From NCBI GenBank assembly GCA_900316265.1, contig ONCH01000012.1, positions 1 to 64,000 of the forward strand: a stretch of 64,000 nt of DNA. Direction: 5' to 3'. The notes below the pieces were generated by a model, which saw only the letters and a list, made by a program, of their open reading frames with translations, was not told the origin of the DNA and did not search any database. Both the position numbers and the translations under genes were made by a program. This document shows positions 46,791-59,200 of this stretch, piece by piece; the stretch's first letter is position 1; every line of letters begins with the position of its first letter. Origin of the DNA: an uncultured Prevotellaceae bacterium. Its GTDB lineage: Bacteria; Bacteroidota; Bacteroidia; Bacteroidales; Bacteroidaceae.

Positions 46791-46830
46791 GCAGGGACTT
46801 TGATTCCTAATACCGAATTTGCTGTAATAT

Positions 46831-48477
46831 ATGAGGGAGAATGAGTCACCAAGCATTATCAAACGCTTGGAAGAGGTAATACGTGAGCAATGGGACTGTG
46901 AGGCATTGACAGATTATGGTAATGATATAACCTATACCTATGGGGGCATTGCCAAACGAATATGCTATTTTCACTTGCTGTTCGAGTCATTGGGCATTAA
47001 GCCCGGTGACAAGGTAGCAATTTGTGACAAGAATAGCAGCAACTGGGCCATCGCCATGCTTGCTGTGTTGACTTACCATGCCGTAGCTGTACCTCTGCTG
47101 CCGGATTACAGCAAGGAACAGTTGAAGATGCTTTGCGAGCATTGCGACGCCAAGTTTATGATTGCCTCCTTCCGACTGGCCAACCTGTGGCCAGAAGGAC
47201 AGTGTCCGATGTATATGATTGATGTGGTGGATTTGCTTGCCATGACTCCTTCCATATATACCGACGAGGTGGAGGACAAGGCGTATGCCTTATTCGCCCA
47301 ACGCTATCCCAAGGGATTTACTAAGGAACACGTACATTATGAGGCTGAGAATCCTGACGATCTGATGATATTGAGTTATACCAGTGGCTCGACAGGAAAT
47401 CCGAAGGGTGTGATGCTGCCCTGGCGCTCGCTGCAGTCGAATATGCGATTCGCTGCTGATGCCTTGCCTTGTGAAAAGGGCATGAAAGCGTTCTTAATCC
47501 TACCCATGGCTCACATGTTCGGCTTCGCTTTCGACTTCCTTTATGGTGTCACATGTGGAGCCCATCTGTATATCCTGACAAAGATACCTGCTCCGAAGGT
47601 GATCCTTGAAGCCTTTGCCACCGTCAGACCAAACTACTTCCTGTGCGTCCCTCTGGTGATGGAGAAAATCATCAGGTCCAAGGTGTTGCCAGTACTGAAC
47701 AAACCCGCTATGAAAGTACTGCTCAAGGTGCCGGGCATACACCAGCTGATATGCCGGAAGATATGCCAACAGCTGACCAATGCGCTCGGCGGTAACTTCT
47801 ACGAGGTTATCATGGGTGGCGCACCACTGAATAAAGAAGTGGAGAAGATTCTGCGCATGGTGGGATTCAGGTTTACCATCGGTTACGGTATGACCGAGTG
47901 TGGCCCCATCATCACCTACTCAGACTGGAAGGAACATCGTCTGGGCTCGTGTGGCAAGGCTGCCTTAGGCATGGAAGTGAAGGTTAATAGTTCTGATCCG
48001 AAGAATATCCCTGGCGAGATTATCACCAAGGGTCCCAATATGATGCGAGGCTATTACAAGAACGAAGAAGCAACTCAAAGCACCATCGACGAGGACGGAT
48101 GGCTACACACTGGCGATTTGGGTGTCGTCGATAAAGATGGCTTCTTCTACATTCGCGGACGTAAGAAGAACATGCTGTTAGGCTCTAATGGTCAGAATAT
48201 CTATCCAGAGGAAGCCGAAGACCAAGTGCTCACCCATTCCATTTTCGAGGAGTGCGTGGTCGTGCAGCGTGAAGGTAAACTGGTTGCGCTGGTCTATGTG
48301 TCAGATATGATGCTGAGAAAACTGGGTAAGACACGCGAAGAACTCGACCTGGAGGCCATCTGCCGCGACGTGAACCTGCATCTGCCTAGCTATTGCCAGC
48401 TGTCAAAGCTGGAACAACGTGATGAGGAATTTGTGAAGACACCGAAGAAGAGCATCCGCCGATTCCTCTATAACTAA
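46831..48477 (+). CDS. AMP-forming acyl ligase (FadD-like)
   Basis: 548-residue adenylate-forming enzyme. Core motifs are YTSGSTGNPKGVM (A3), GYGMTECGP (A5), GWLHTGDLG (A7), RGRKKNMLLGSNGQNIYPEE (A8) and a late Lys in KTPKKSIRRFL. This layout resembles long-chain acyl-CoA ligases more than peptide synthetase A domains, and no carrier domain is attached. In this operon it may activate an acyl group to start a lipopeptide on the first condensation domain downstream, or act in ordinary fatty acid metabolism. The spacer to STAS is 40 bp. Confidence 0.82.
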   Translation: MRENESPSIIKRLEEVIREQWDCEALTDYGNDITYTYGGIAKRICYFHLLFESLGIKPGDKVAICDKNSSNWAIAMLAVLTYHAVAVPLLPDYSKEQLKMLCEHCDAKFMIASFRLANLWPEGQCPMYMIDVVDLLAMTPSIYTDEVEDKAYALFAQRYPKGFTKEHVHYEAENPDDLMILSYTSGSTGNPKGVMLPWRSLQSNMRFAADALPCEKGMKAFLILPMAHMFGFAFDFLYGVTCGAHLYILTKIPAPKVILEAFATVRPNYFLCVPLVMEKIIRSKVLPVLNKPAMKVLLKVPGIHQLICRKICQQLTNALGGNFYEVIMGGAPLNKEVEKILRMVGFRFTIGYGMTECGPIITYSDWKEHRLGSCGKAALGMEVKVNSSDPKNIPGEIITKGPNMMRGYYKNEEATQSTIDEDGWLHTGDLGVVDKDGFFYIRGRKKNMLLGSNGQNIYPEEAEDQVLTHSIFEECVVVQREGKLVALVYVSDMMLRKLGKTREELDLEAICRDVNLHLPSYCQLSKLEQRDEEFVKTPKKSIRRFLYN

Positions 48478-48492
48478 TTGAAGATAATATCT

Positions 48493-50244
48493 ATGGAACA
48501 AACCAGAAACGCATACTTAATCAGACGGGCGATGAAGAATTTCCTCACCGCAGCTATATTGACGATGGCTATCAGTCAAATGACTTCCACGGTCAATAGC
48601 ATCATCGTGAGCCATCTCGTCAGTCCCGACGCAATGGCGGCTATCACACTATTCGTGCCGGCAGGTCTTGTCATTACGGCTATGAGTACCTTTGTTGGCG
48701 TCGGTGCCGCAATACTTGCTGCTAAGGCTATGGGACGTCGCGACAAGGAGGCCGTTCGCGGTATCTTGTCAACGGCACTGGTATCCGTGTTGATTGTGGG
48801 CGTTTGCTTTGCCATTGCTGGTTTCCTGTTCGGTGAAACCGTAACATCCTGGTTTACCAAAGATGAGCATCTATATCCTCAGTTGAAGCCTTATCTGACG
48901 GTGATGCTGGGTGGAGGTGTCATCATGATGCTTAGCCAGTTTTTTAACCAGTGTATATGTGTAGATGGTCATCCTATAAGGGTTACACGAGCTAATATGC
49001 TGGTGTTTGTGACGAATGTCATATTAGTTCTCCTTCTGGTTGGTGTCGGTGGCATGGGAATTAAGGGCTCTGCCATTGCGACTTTAACAGCTTATACGAT
49101 TTCAATCCTTTACCAGAGCCGACATCTCTTTAGTAAGGAATCAGACATCAAGTTCGGCAAACCGGCTTTTGGAAAATGGCTGGGACCAAATTTGTTGCAG
49201 GGTATGCCAATGCTGATTACCAACATCGTTCTGACATTGATGTTCTTTATGATCAACACGATTGTGCAAGGGCGTTTAGGACATGATGGTATGTTCGTCA
49301 TGTCAGTCTGCATGAACATTCTGATGATAGGAATCATGCTCTCCAACGGTTTTGGTGATACAATCCTCTCACTGGGAAGCTTCCTGTATGGTCAGCTTGA
49401 CTATACAGGAACACGTATTCTGGTTAAGCGTTGTTTGATATCTATTCTGGGCATCACAGTGACTTTCACGTGCTTTGTCATGCTCTTCCCAGGGCTCTTA
49501 ACACAACTTTTCGGTGCAAATACGCCTGAGCTTCAGGCAATGGCCAACCAGGGAGTGGTCATTTTTATCGGCTGTCTGGCCCCCATCTGTGTTATACTCA
49601 TGTTTGCCAATCTGTTCCAAATGGAGGGACGTATTGCGCTGTCGCCAGTGATTATTTTATTAATTCCAATAGTATTGTTGTCACTGCTGTCACTGTTTGC
49701 AGATTCGCCCAATGACACTTTCATCTGGTATGCTTTCCCAGTTAGTGGTGCTGTGGTGGTGACTGCCGTCTTCATAATCACTGAAATAGTGCGCTTCAAA
49801 AGTCGTCCCAAAAGACTTGTGCCAATACTGCTATTACAAAAGGACAATGGCAATCTGCTCTATGAAGTATCACTGAAGAACGACATATCATCGTTCAATG
49901 CTGTCATATCATCCATGTCCAGTAACCTGATGCAGTTCAAACTTTCTGACAGTCAGCGCCGTCATATTGAATTGTGTTCTGAGGAACTATTGCTGAATAC
50001 CATTCAGCATTCAGGAATTGCCGATAACGGACATTACTCTGATATGCGAATCATCCAGACTGATGACAAGATAACCTTCTCACTGAAATACGAAGGCAAG
50101 GCTTTCAATCCTACACTTCTTGCAACAGAAAAGAAAAATGCAGGTTTGAAGATTGTCACGAGATATAGTAGTGAGATGGACTATAAATATATGTACGGGC
50201 AGAACATGCTCTATCTTTCATGGAAAATTGAAGACAATAACTGA
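48493..50244 (+). CDS. MATE-family exporter fused to RsbW-like GHKL domain
   Basis: 583 residues from the ATG at 48493. The first about 430 residues form a 12-helix MATE efflux transporter (MAISQMTSTVNSIIVSHLVSP, ILGITVTFTCFVMLFPGLL). The C-terminal about 140 residues resemble the GHKL ATPase of RsbW/SpoIIAB: an N box ELCSEELLLNTIQHSG (Glu498, Asn502) and G2-like AGLKIV (551-555). At the G1 box the usual Asp-x-Gly is YEG (Tyr533), so the adenine-contacting Asp is lost. Located between the acyl ligase and the NRPS genes, it is the likely exporter of the peptide product, under control of the STAS protein. Confidence 0.82.
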   Translation: MEQTRNAYLIRRAMKNFLTAAILTMAISQMTSTVNSIIVSHLVSPDAMAAITLFVPAGLVITAMSTFVGVGAAILAAKAMGRRDKEAVRGILSTALVSVLIVGVCFAIAGFLFGETVTSWFTKDEHLYPQLKPYLTVMLGGGVIMMLSQFFNQCICVDGHPIRVTRANMLVFVTNVILVLLLVGVGGMGIKGSAIATLTAYTISILYQSRHLFSKESDIKFGKPAFGKWLGPNLLQGMPMLITNIVLTLMFFMINTIVQGRLGHDGMFVMSVCMNILMIGIMLSNGFGDTILSLGSFLYGQLDYTGTRILVKRCLISILGITVTFTCFVMLFPGLLTQLFGANTPELQAMANQGVVIFIGCLAPICVILMFANLFQMEGRIALSPVIILLIPIVLLSLLSLFADSPNDTFIWYAFPVSGAVVVTAVFIITEIVRFKSRPKRLVPILLLQKDNGNLLYEVSLKNDISSFNAVISSMSSNLMQFKLSDSQRRHIELCSEELLLNTIQHSGIADNGHYSDMRIIQTDDKITFSLKYEGKAFNPTLLATEKKNAGLKIVTRYSSEMDYKYMYGQNMLYLSWKIEDNN

Positions 50245-50276
50245 TAACAAAAACAATAAATAAAAAGTTATAATAT

Positions 50277-53200
50277 ATGAAAACTTATCCGCTTCTCCAA
50301 TCTCAATTAGGTGTTTTTATGGAATGGATGAAAGATCCTTCCGTCACCCAATATAATCTACCTACATGTACTAAAATGCCTAAAACTGTAGATGTTCAGC
50401 GTCTGCAAAAGGGTTTTGAACGCATCTGCCAGGAACGTAGCACGTTGCGTACGCGCTTTGTCATGGTTGATGGAGAGCCTCGTCAGTATGTTGACGACGA
50501 GATGAAAATCCCCGTTACGGTAAGGACCATGACCGATCAAGAGACGGCACAATACATAGAACGCGATTTCGTACGTCCTTACGACCTGCTTTCTGGCGAG
50601 CCGCTTATCAGGATTGAGATTATTGAGGCCGAGACATTCAACTGGTTATTAGTCGATATCCATCATACGATAGGTGACGGTTTGACACTGGCACCCAACA
50701 TGACCATTTATGACGTACCTGCAGCTTACAATGGTGAGCCCCTGCAGACGGTGGAATATGGCATGTACGAATATGCCGAAGACGAACAATTATCATTTGG
50801 TACAGAGAACTATGAGCGAGCCGCTCAATATTATAAGGATAAGTTTGCCGGGCTCGATTTTATAAGTCTGGCCGCCAACCCAGAGGGTCGTCTGGGCGAT
50901 ATGGTGCGCGAGAGTGCCTTCATGCCAGTGGACGAGGTTGACCAGTGGTGTAAGGACAATGGCACCAGCAGCAACTTGCTGTTCATGGCAGCGTATAGCC
51001 TCGTGCTGAGCCGCCTGTCGCGTGAGCAGCAGGTAGTCTATGAGAGCGTGAACCACGGTCGTATGGACAAGCGCTTGGCCCGTGCATATGGTATGTTTGT
51101 CAAGAGTGTGCCCATCCTTGCCGATGTCGTACCAGAAGAAAACGTGATGGACTTCATCAAGGGCTTCCGTCGTGAGTTGATGGCTACCATCCGCTATGGT
51201 GCTTATCCCTTCAGTCATTTCTGTCAGGATTTAGGCATCAAGCCTGGTGTGTCCTTTGGTTTCCAAGGTGTTGCCATGCAAGAATACTTTGAACTTGAAG
51301 GCGAACGATGCACACCGGTTCAATTGCCTAAGGGAAGGATTGACGGTGACATGTCGTGTGTCATCTATCAGCGTGAAGGCCAGTATGACATCCGTATGGA
51401 AAGCAGCGATGCGCTGAACAGCAAGTCAACGTTGCGCATGGTAGCTGATGCCATCAAGACCGCTGCTGAATATATGATGGCTCATCCAGAAGCCCGTGTC
51501 GACGAGGTGAAGATTGTGACAGCTGAAGCTGAGAAAGCACTCATTGCACTTAGTTGCGGAAAGAAACTGCCGCTCGATAGCGATACCACATTCGTGAAAA
51601 TGATCAAGAAGCATGCTGCCGAGCATCCTGATGCTATTGCAGTGGTGGATAGTGAGGGCAGTTATACCTATCGTGAATTTGACAAACAGTCGGATGTGCT
51701 GGCCAGTTACTTGATAAAAGCTGGCGTAGGAACCGATCATTTCGTAGGTATTATGCTCAAGCGTCGCAAGGAATTCCTGCTTAGTGTGCTGGCAATCCAG
51801 AAAGCGGGGTGTGCCTATATTCCACTTGACATGGATTATCCTGCCGACCGTCTGCGCTATATGCTGGAAGATTCAGAAGCAAAGGTACTGATTACCACTT
51901 CAGATATTATCCGTGAAAAGCAGGAAACGGATGGTCTTACGATTGACGAGTCAATCACCAAGACGCTGTTGATTGAACAGGTAGATTTCTCAGGAGATAG
52001 TGATAGCGTGGACTTGAGTAGTCCGGAAAGATTGGCTTATGTTATCTACACCTCCGGATCTACCGGTAAGCCCAAAGGTGTGATGTTGCCTCATCGTGCT
52101 TTGGTGGCATACCTGACATGGCGTGTTGCAGAATTGGGTCTTGACGGCAATAGTCGCTTAGCTTGCCACGCCAGCTTCTCCTTCGACGCTTCGCTCGATG
52201 ACCTCTTCTCCCCATTGGCTGCAGGAGGTACCTGCTATATCATACCAGAGGAGATACGCAAAGATATGGACGCTATGCGCACATACCTCGTTGATAACAA
52301 TATCACGGGTATGACGATGAGCACGCAACTGGGTATGGCTATGCTCAATGAATATCCAGACCTGCCACTCCAATTCTTAATGATGGGCGGTGAGAAGATG
52401 TTGCCATTCAAGAATACGAATATCAAGGTCATCAATGGTTATGGACCTACTGAGTTTACAGTATGCTCTTCATTCCATGTAGTAGATCAGAAGAAAGATA
52501 CGAATATTCCTATTGGTCGTCCAGTTCCTAATACCTATTCATTCATCCTCGACGAAAAAGGTAATTTCCTGCCTCAAGGAGTGATGGGAGAATTGTGCCT
52601 GGCTGGACCTCAGATAGCCAAAGGATATTTGCATCGTGAAGACCTGACCGCAGAGAAATTCGTACAGGTAGGTGACATGATGGTGTACCGCACTGGTGAC
52701 TTGGCACGCTATAATGCTGAAGGTGAACTGGAATACGGTGGCCGTATTGACAGCATGGTGAAGCTCCGCGGTTTCCGTATTGAATTAGGAGAAATAGAGA
52801 ATGCAAGTAGTCAATATGCTGGTATTCAGGCCGTAGCTGCTGAGGTGAAGGAAATTGGCGCCATTCAGCATCTATGCTTGTATTATACTGCTAATCAGGA
52901 GATTGATGAAGATAAGTTCCGCGATTTCTTAGCAGAGTCGCTGGCCGACTACATGGTGCCCACTGTATTTATGAAGATGGATACCATGCCTATGACGCCT
53001 AATGGAAAGATTAATCGTAAGGCATTACCATTACCAGAGTTAAAGGCCATGGAGATTGTTGCTCCTGAAAACGAGACGGAGCAGCAGCTGCTGGATATCA
53101 TTACCGACATTCTTGGTACATCTGCATTTGGTGTTACTACCAACCTTGTGTCAGTAGGTATGACGTCGATGACGGCTATGAAGTATTGCGCAAGAATACA

Positions 53201-56200
53201 GGTAGCTACGGGCATACAGATTCCAACTGCTCTGGTTATCAAGCACCCCACTGTGCGTGAAATAGCCATCGCCGTCAATGAAGCAGGAAAGCAAGCTGGC
53301 CAACAGGGTAATGTGGCTAAGAAGAAACAGGAGTACTATCCGCTGACAGAGAACCAGAAGGGTATCTATCTGGAGTGGGAGATGAATCGCGAAACGATTC
53401 AGTATAACATACCGTTTGCATGTCGATTCGACCAGGTTGATGCAGACGCTCTTGTGGCTGCTGTCAAAAAGACCGTGGATGCACATGCATACATGAAGGC
53501 CCGTTTGACCAGAGTGAATGGCGAGGTGATGCAGCAGCGCCGTGATGATGATGCTGCAGAGGTTTCGCTGATAGTACTTGACAAGGACTACAGTACTGAA
53601 GAAATGGGTAAGAAGCTGCAGACTCGCCTGCGTCCGTTCGACCTTTTCAACGAATCGCTCTATCGTATCGAGGTGTATAAGGCTCCAGCGGCAACCTATT
53701 TGTTGATGGACGTACATCACATCGTGTTTGACGGTATTTCCACCGCTGTAGTCTTGGCAGATCTCCTGAAGGCTTATCATGGTATGCCATTACAGCCAGA
53801 AAGCTATACTGCTTTCGACTTTGCACTGGATGAGCAGGAAATCAAAGAATCTGCTCAATATAAGGAAGCGGAAAAATATTTTGGAAATCTTGTCAGTGAA
53901 TCGAGCGTAGCTGTCTATCCTTCTTCTGCATCAACAGACGGAGTGACTTCATCAGTGGTGGAGACAACGATTCCGATGGAGGATATTGACCAATTCTGCA
54001 GCCGTACAGGCGTAACAGCGGGTAGTTACCTGCAGGCAGCATTCGTAGAAGTGATGCAGCGTATCTCAAGGGAAGAAATGCCATTGACCCTGACGATTAG
54101 CAGTGGTAGGGCCGCAAATGTCGGTTTGCAGCAAAGTGTAGGCATGTATGTCAAGACGTTGCCTGTGGTATATCCTGTTGTTAAAAACGGCGGTGTTGTT
54201 GACTTCGTGAAAGCAATGCATCAGCAATTACAGGACAGCTATGGAATGGACTTCTACCCCTATACGAAGATCGTAGAAGACTATAAAGTGCATGCTGAGA
54301 TGATGTTCCTCTATCAGGGTGGTCTGTCTGATGACATACAGGTGGAGAATGGAGAAGTCATCCGCCTGCAGTTGGATACAGTGAAATTCCCCGTTACCGT
54401 CATGACTTATCCGGAGAACGGCCGTTATGTCATCAACATCGAATATGATGGCATGCGTTATTGTAAGGCCCACATGGAGAAGTTGCTTAACGCCATTGCC
54501 ACCATTGCACAGACGATGGCAACTGCTGACACGCTGAGCGAGCTGAGTATCGTCGCTGCTGAAGAGAAGACGGCCATCATGTCACTTTCTGAGGGTGAGA
54601 AACTGGAATACGACAAGACTCAGACGTGGATTGACATGTTCCTGCAGCATGTCAAAGAGCAGCCCGATGCAGATGCACTGGTAGATTATAAGAGCAAGGT
54701 GTCGTATGCGGAAATGAACCGCCAGTCCATCAAGCTTGCCAGAATATTGATGGATAAAGGTGTGACACCGGGAAGTGTCGTGGCCATCATGTTGCCTCGT
54801 GTAAAGGAGTTCTTCATTTCGGTGCTCGCTATTCAGCGCGCAGGTGCTGCTTATGTACCTGTGGACATGAATTATCCGGAAGACCGCAAGCAATACATGA
54901 TAGAGGACTCTTGTGCTCAGGTTGTCATTGACAGTGAGATGCTGGCTGGTTGCCATCTGGAAGATGCGCAGGACGACACCTTGAATCTTGCAACGCCAGA
55001 AGGTGCTGCATACATGATTTACACCTCCGGATCTACTGGCAAGCCCAAGGGAGTACCTGTTAGTCATCGTGGTATCCGTGCCTGCGCCGCATGGAATATT
55101 GCAGCCTTTGACCTGAAACCCGGAAAGCGTAACTTAAACCATCCTAGTTTCTCGTTCGACGCTTCAACGTTCGACCTTTTCTATCCGCTGGCTGCCGGTG
55201 CTGCCATTTATGTGGTCAGTGATGCCATGCATAAGGATATGGATAGTATGGCTGCCTACATCCGTGACAATAAGATTACGGGTATGACCATGAGTACAGC
55301 CCTGGGTATGGCATTGCTCAACCAATATGATCTGAATATTGAATATATCATGCTCGGTGGTGAGAAATTTGTACCAGTCAAGAAAACTCCTACCAAACTG
55401 TTTAATGGTTATGGACCTACTGAGTTTACGGTATGTTCATCCTATCATATTATTGATCAAGATAAAGATGTGGATATCCCCATCGGACGTCCTGTCCCCA
55501 ATAGTTTCTCTTTCATCTGCGATAAATATGGTAACCTGTTGCCACAAGGCATCCCCGGTGAACTGTGTCTGGCAGGTACACAGATGGCCGAAGGCTATTG
55601 GCATAGACCGGAACTGACAGCCGAAAAATTCGGTGATTGTCCGTTTATGTCTGGAAAGATGTATCGTACTGGTGACCTGGCTCGCTACAATGAAGATGGC
55701 GAACTGGAGTTCATGGGCCGAATTGACAACCAAGTGAAATTACGCGGATTCCGCATTGAATTGGGTGAGATTGAGGCACGAGCAGCTCAGTATCCTGGCA
55801 TTACCGCTGTGGCCGCTGAGGTGAAGGTAAAGAACAACACACAGCATCTTGTCCTGTACTTTGTATCATCAAAGGAGATTAACAAGGATGAGCTACAGGT
55901 ATTTATGGGTCAGACACTCACTGACTATATGGTTCCCAATGTGTATATGCAACTGGAGGCCATGCCGATGACTCCGAATGGCAAGGTGAATCGTAAGTTA
56001 TTGCCAGAGCCTGTGATTAATCTCGGAGAGATCATCGCACCAGAAACAGATACTGAAAAACAAGTCTTTGACATCGTTAAGAACACCCTGAAACTATCTG
56101 AGTTTGGTGTTACCAATAACCTTGTAGGACTTGGCCTTTCTTCACTCGTAGCGATGCGTTTAGCTGCAGCTATCCAACAGCAGATGAATGTCTCTGTGAA

Positions 56201-59200
56201 GTTGGCTGAATTGATGAAGGATCCGACAGTTCGTGGATTAGCACATCTTATCGACCAGGAATCCGACAGCGGTATTGCCTTGAAGGCAACAGAACTCAAG
56301 GACTATTATCCACTGTCTGAGAACCAGAAGGGTGTTTATGTTGACTGGGAGATGAACCGAGAGGCTCTGCAATACAATATCCCAAGCACGTACAAATTTG
56401 CAGATAAAGATGCCGGTCGCCTTTCGGCTGCAGTACGTAGCGTCATCGATGCACACCCCTATATGAAGACTCGTCTTGCTATGGTTGATGGTGAAGCAAA
56501 GCAACAGCGACGCTATGAGGCCGAGACAATCGTTGAGGATATCGTTTTGACCAACGAGCCAGATGCAGCATACTTCCAACAGTTTGTCCGTCCGTTTGAC
56601 TTGTTTAACGATGACCTGTATCGTATAAAGGTTGTCAAGGCTCCAAGTGCTGTCTATCTGTTTATGGATATCCACCATATTATCTTTGATGGTATGTCTA
56701 CAGCCTTGTTCCTTGGCGAGATTCTGGCTGCCTACGATGGTACTGAACCTCAGAAAGAGACTATTACGGCCTTTGACTTTGCTGAGTACGACCACCAGAT
56801 AGCTAGCAGTGAGCAATTCAAGGTGGCAGAACAGCATTTTGACAGTATCTTAACAGACAGTAGTGTTGTCGTATATCCCGACTCAGCAAAACCTGACGGT
56901 GTAAAGGCCGCTATTGTAGAAACACAAATACCACAGGAGGATATCCTTGGCTTCTGCAAGACAAATGATATCACTGTGGGTAGTTACTTCCAAGCTATCT
57001 TTGCTGAGACGGTGAGCCGTCTTACGCGTGAAGCGAACCCATTGTATGTAACTATCAATAATGGTCGTTCCGCAAATGTGGAACTCCTACACAGTGTAGG
57101 TATGTATGTAAAGACACTGCCTGTAGGTCTGACCTCAAAGTTGGCAGAACATAAGGATGTGGTGGGCTTTGCAAAGACCATGCATGAGCAATTGCAGAGT
57201 AGCTATGCGAACGATATCTATCCATACACCAAGATGGTAGAGAAATATGGTGTACGCGCAGAGATACTCTACATCTATCAGGGTGGTATTGCTGATAATG
57301 CTTCTGTCAGTGGCATAGAGCAAGTAGATCTGGCTCTTGACACTACCAAGTTTGCATTGTCAATCTTTGTCTATCCTACCGGAAACGACTATACTATTCG
57401 TATTGAGTATGATGGTATGCGATATGGAAAGCAGGATATGAGAGTCTTGGCAGAAACCATAGGAACTGCCGCTCAGAATATGACGAAAGCCGACAACCTG
57501 CGTGATGTGGAACTGATCTCTGCAACGGAGAAGAAGAACATCATCCAGTTGTCACATGGTGAATCCATGGACTTTGATCGGAATCTGAATCTTGTGGACC
57601 TCTTTACTGCTCAGGCAAAGAAGACACCAGACAATATCGCGGTTGTATATAAAGATTGCAAGATGACTTATCGTGAAGTCGATGAAGTCACAGATCGCTT
57701 GGCTGTTCATCTCTCAAAGAAATTTAATCTGGGACCAGAGCAGTTCGTTGGTGTCATGATTGAGCGTTCTGAGCTGATGGTTGTATATCCATTGGCTATC
57801 ATGAAGACAGGCGCTGCCTATATGCCACTTGATTTCAAGTATCCTGCAGACCGTCTGCACTTCATGTGTGAGGATGCTGGAGTGAAACTGATTCTTACCG
57901 AGATGGATGGTGAGACGAGCCGTGCCAAGCAGGCTATTCCAGACTTCGACGGTGATATCTTTGTCAGCAGTGATATCGCATCATTGCCACAAGTCACTGA
58001 TGAAGAGGTTGCTGCCCTTCAGACCGCTAAACCTGAGAATGCATTCATCGTACTGTATACTTCTGGTTCTACAGGTAAGCCTAAGGGTGTGATGCTCGAG
58101 CATCATAGTATTGTCAACTTCACAATACTCTATGCCCGCGATTACGAGATGACAGAGAAGGATCATGCGATGGCTTATTCAAACTTTGGATTCGACTGTC
58201 ACATGCTTGATATTTATCCTGCGCTGCATGTAGGAGCAAGCGTATATATCATTCCAAGTGAGATACGTCTGAATCTGCCTGCTTTGAGCCAGTTTATTGA
58301 TGACAACGAGCTGACCATTGGCTTCATGACGACACAGTTGGGTTATATGTTGGCAACAACCTATAAGAATCCTTCTTTACGTCTGTTCTCTGTTGCTGGT
58401 GAGAAATTGCAGGCTATCAAGCAGCCAGACTACCGTTTCATTAATGGTTATGGTCCCACTGAGACCACGCTGTATGCTACCTATTACGACATCGTTGGTT
58501 ATTATGATAATGGACTTATCGGACGACCCTCTGCCAACTATAGCACGTATGTCGTTGACCGTTATCTGCATCTGATGCCGAAGGGTGTTCCCGGTGAGTT
58601 GATTATTGGCGGAGAAGGCGTAGGTCGTGGCTATCTCAACCGTCCTGATTTGACCAAGGAGAAATTCATCACTTATCAGGACGAGCCTGGCTATCGTACG
58701 GGTGACCTGGTTCGTTGGAGTGATGATGGCAATATCGACTTTATGGGCCGTATTGACACGCAGGTGAAACTACGTGGATTCCGTATCGAGTTGGGCGAGA
58801 TTGAAAACAAGATAGCCGAATTCCCTGGCATAACCCAGAAGGTGGTTGATGTAAAGGAAATTGGTGGAGCCCAGAACTTGTGCGCCTACTTTGTTGCCGA
58901 CAGAGAAATAGATGTTGAGGAATTGAAGAAATTCTTAGCTCAGGATCTTGCGGATTATATGGTACCGACGGCATTCATGCAGATGGAGAAACTTCCATAT
59001 AATGCCAATGGAAAGATTGACCGTAAGATATTACCACTGCCTGTCATTGAAGTGGGTGAGATTATCGCTCCAGAGACAGAAACAGAAAAGAAAGTGTTTG
59101 ACATCGTTGCAGAAACATTAAAACACAATCAATTTGGTGTAACGACCAACCTTGTCTCAATTGGACTTACTTCTCTCGTTTCCATGAGGATGGGTGTACA

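Noticed and set aside
46831..48477. Acyl ligase as a stand-alone NRPS adenylation domain
   Set aside because: The motif pattern and length fit acyl-CoA ligases better, and no carrier domain is attached.
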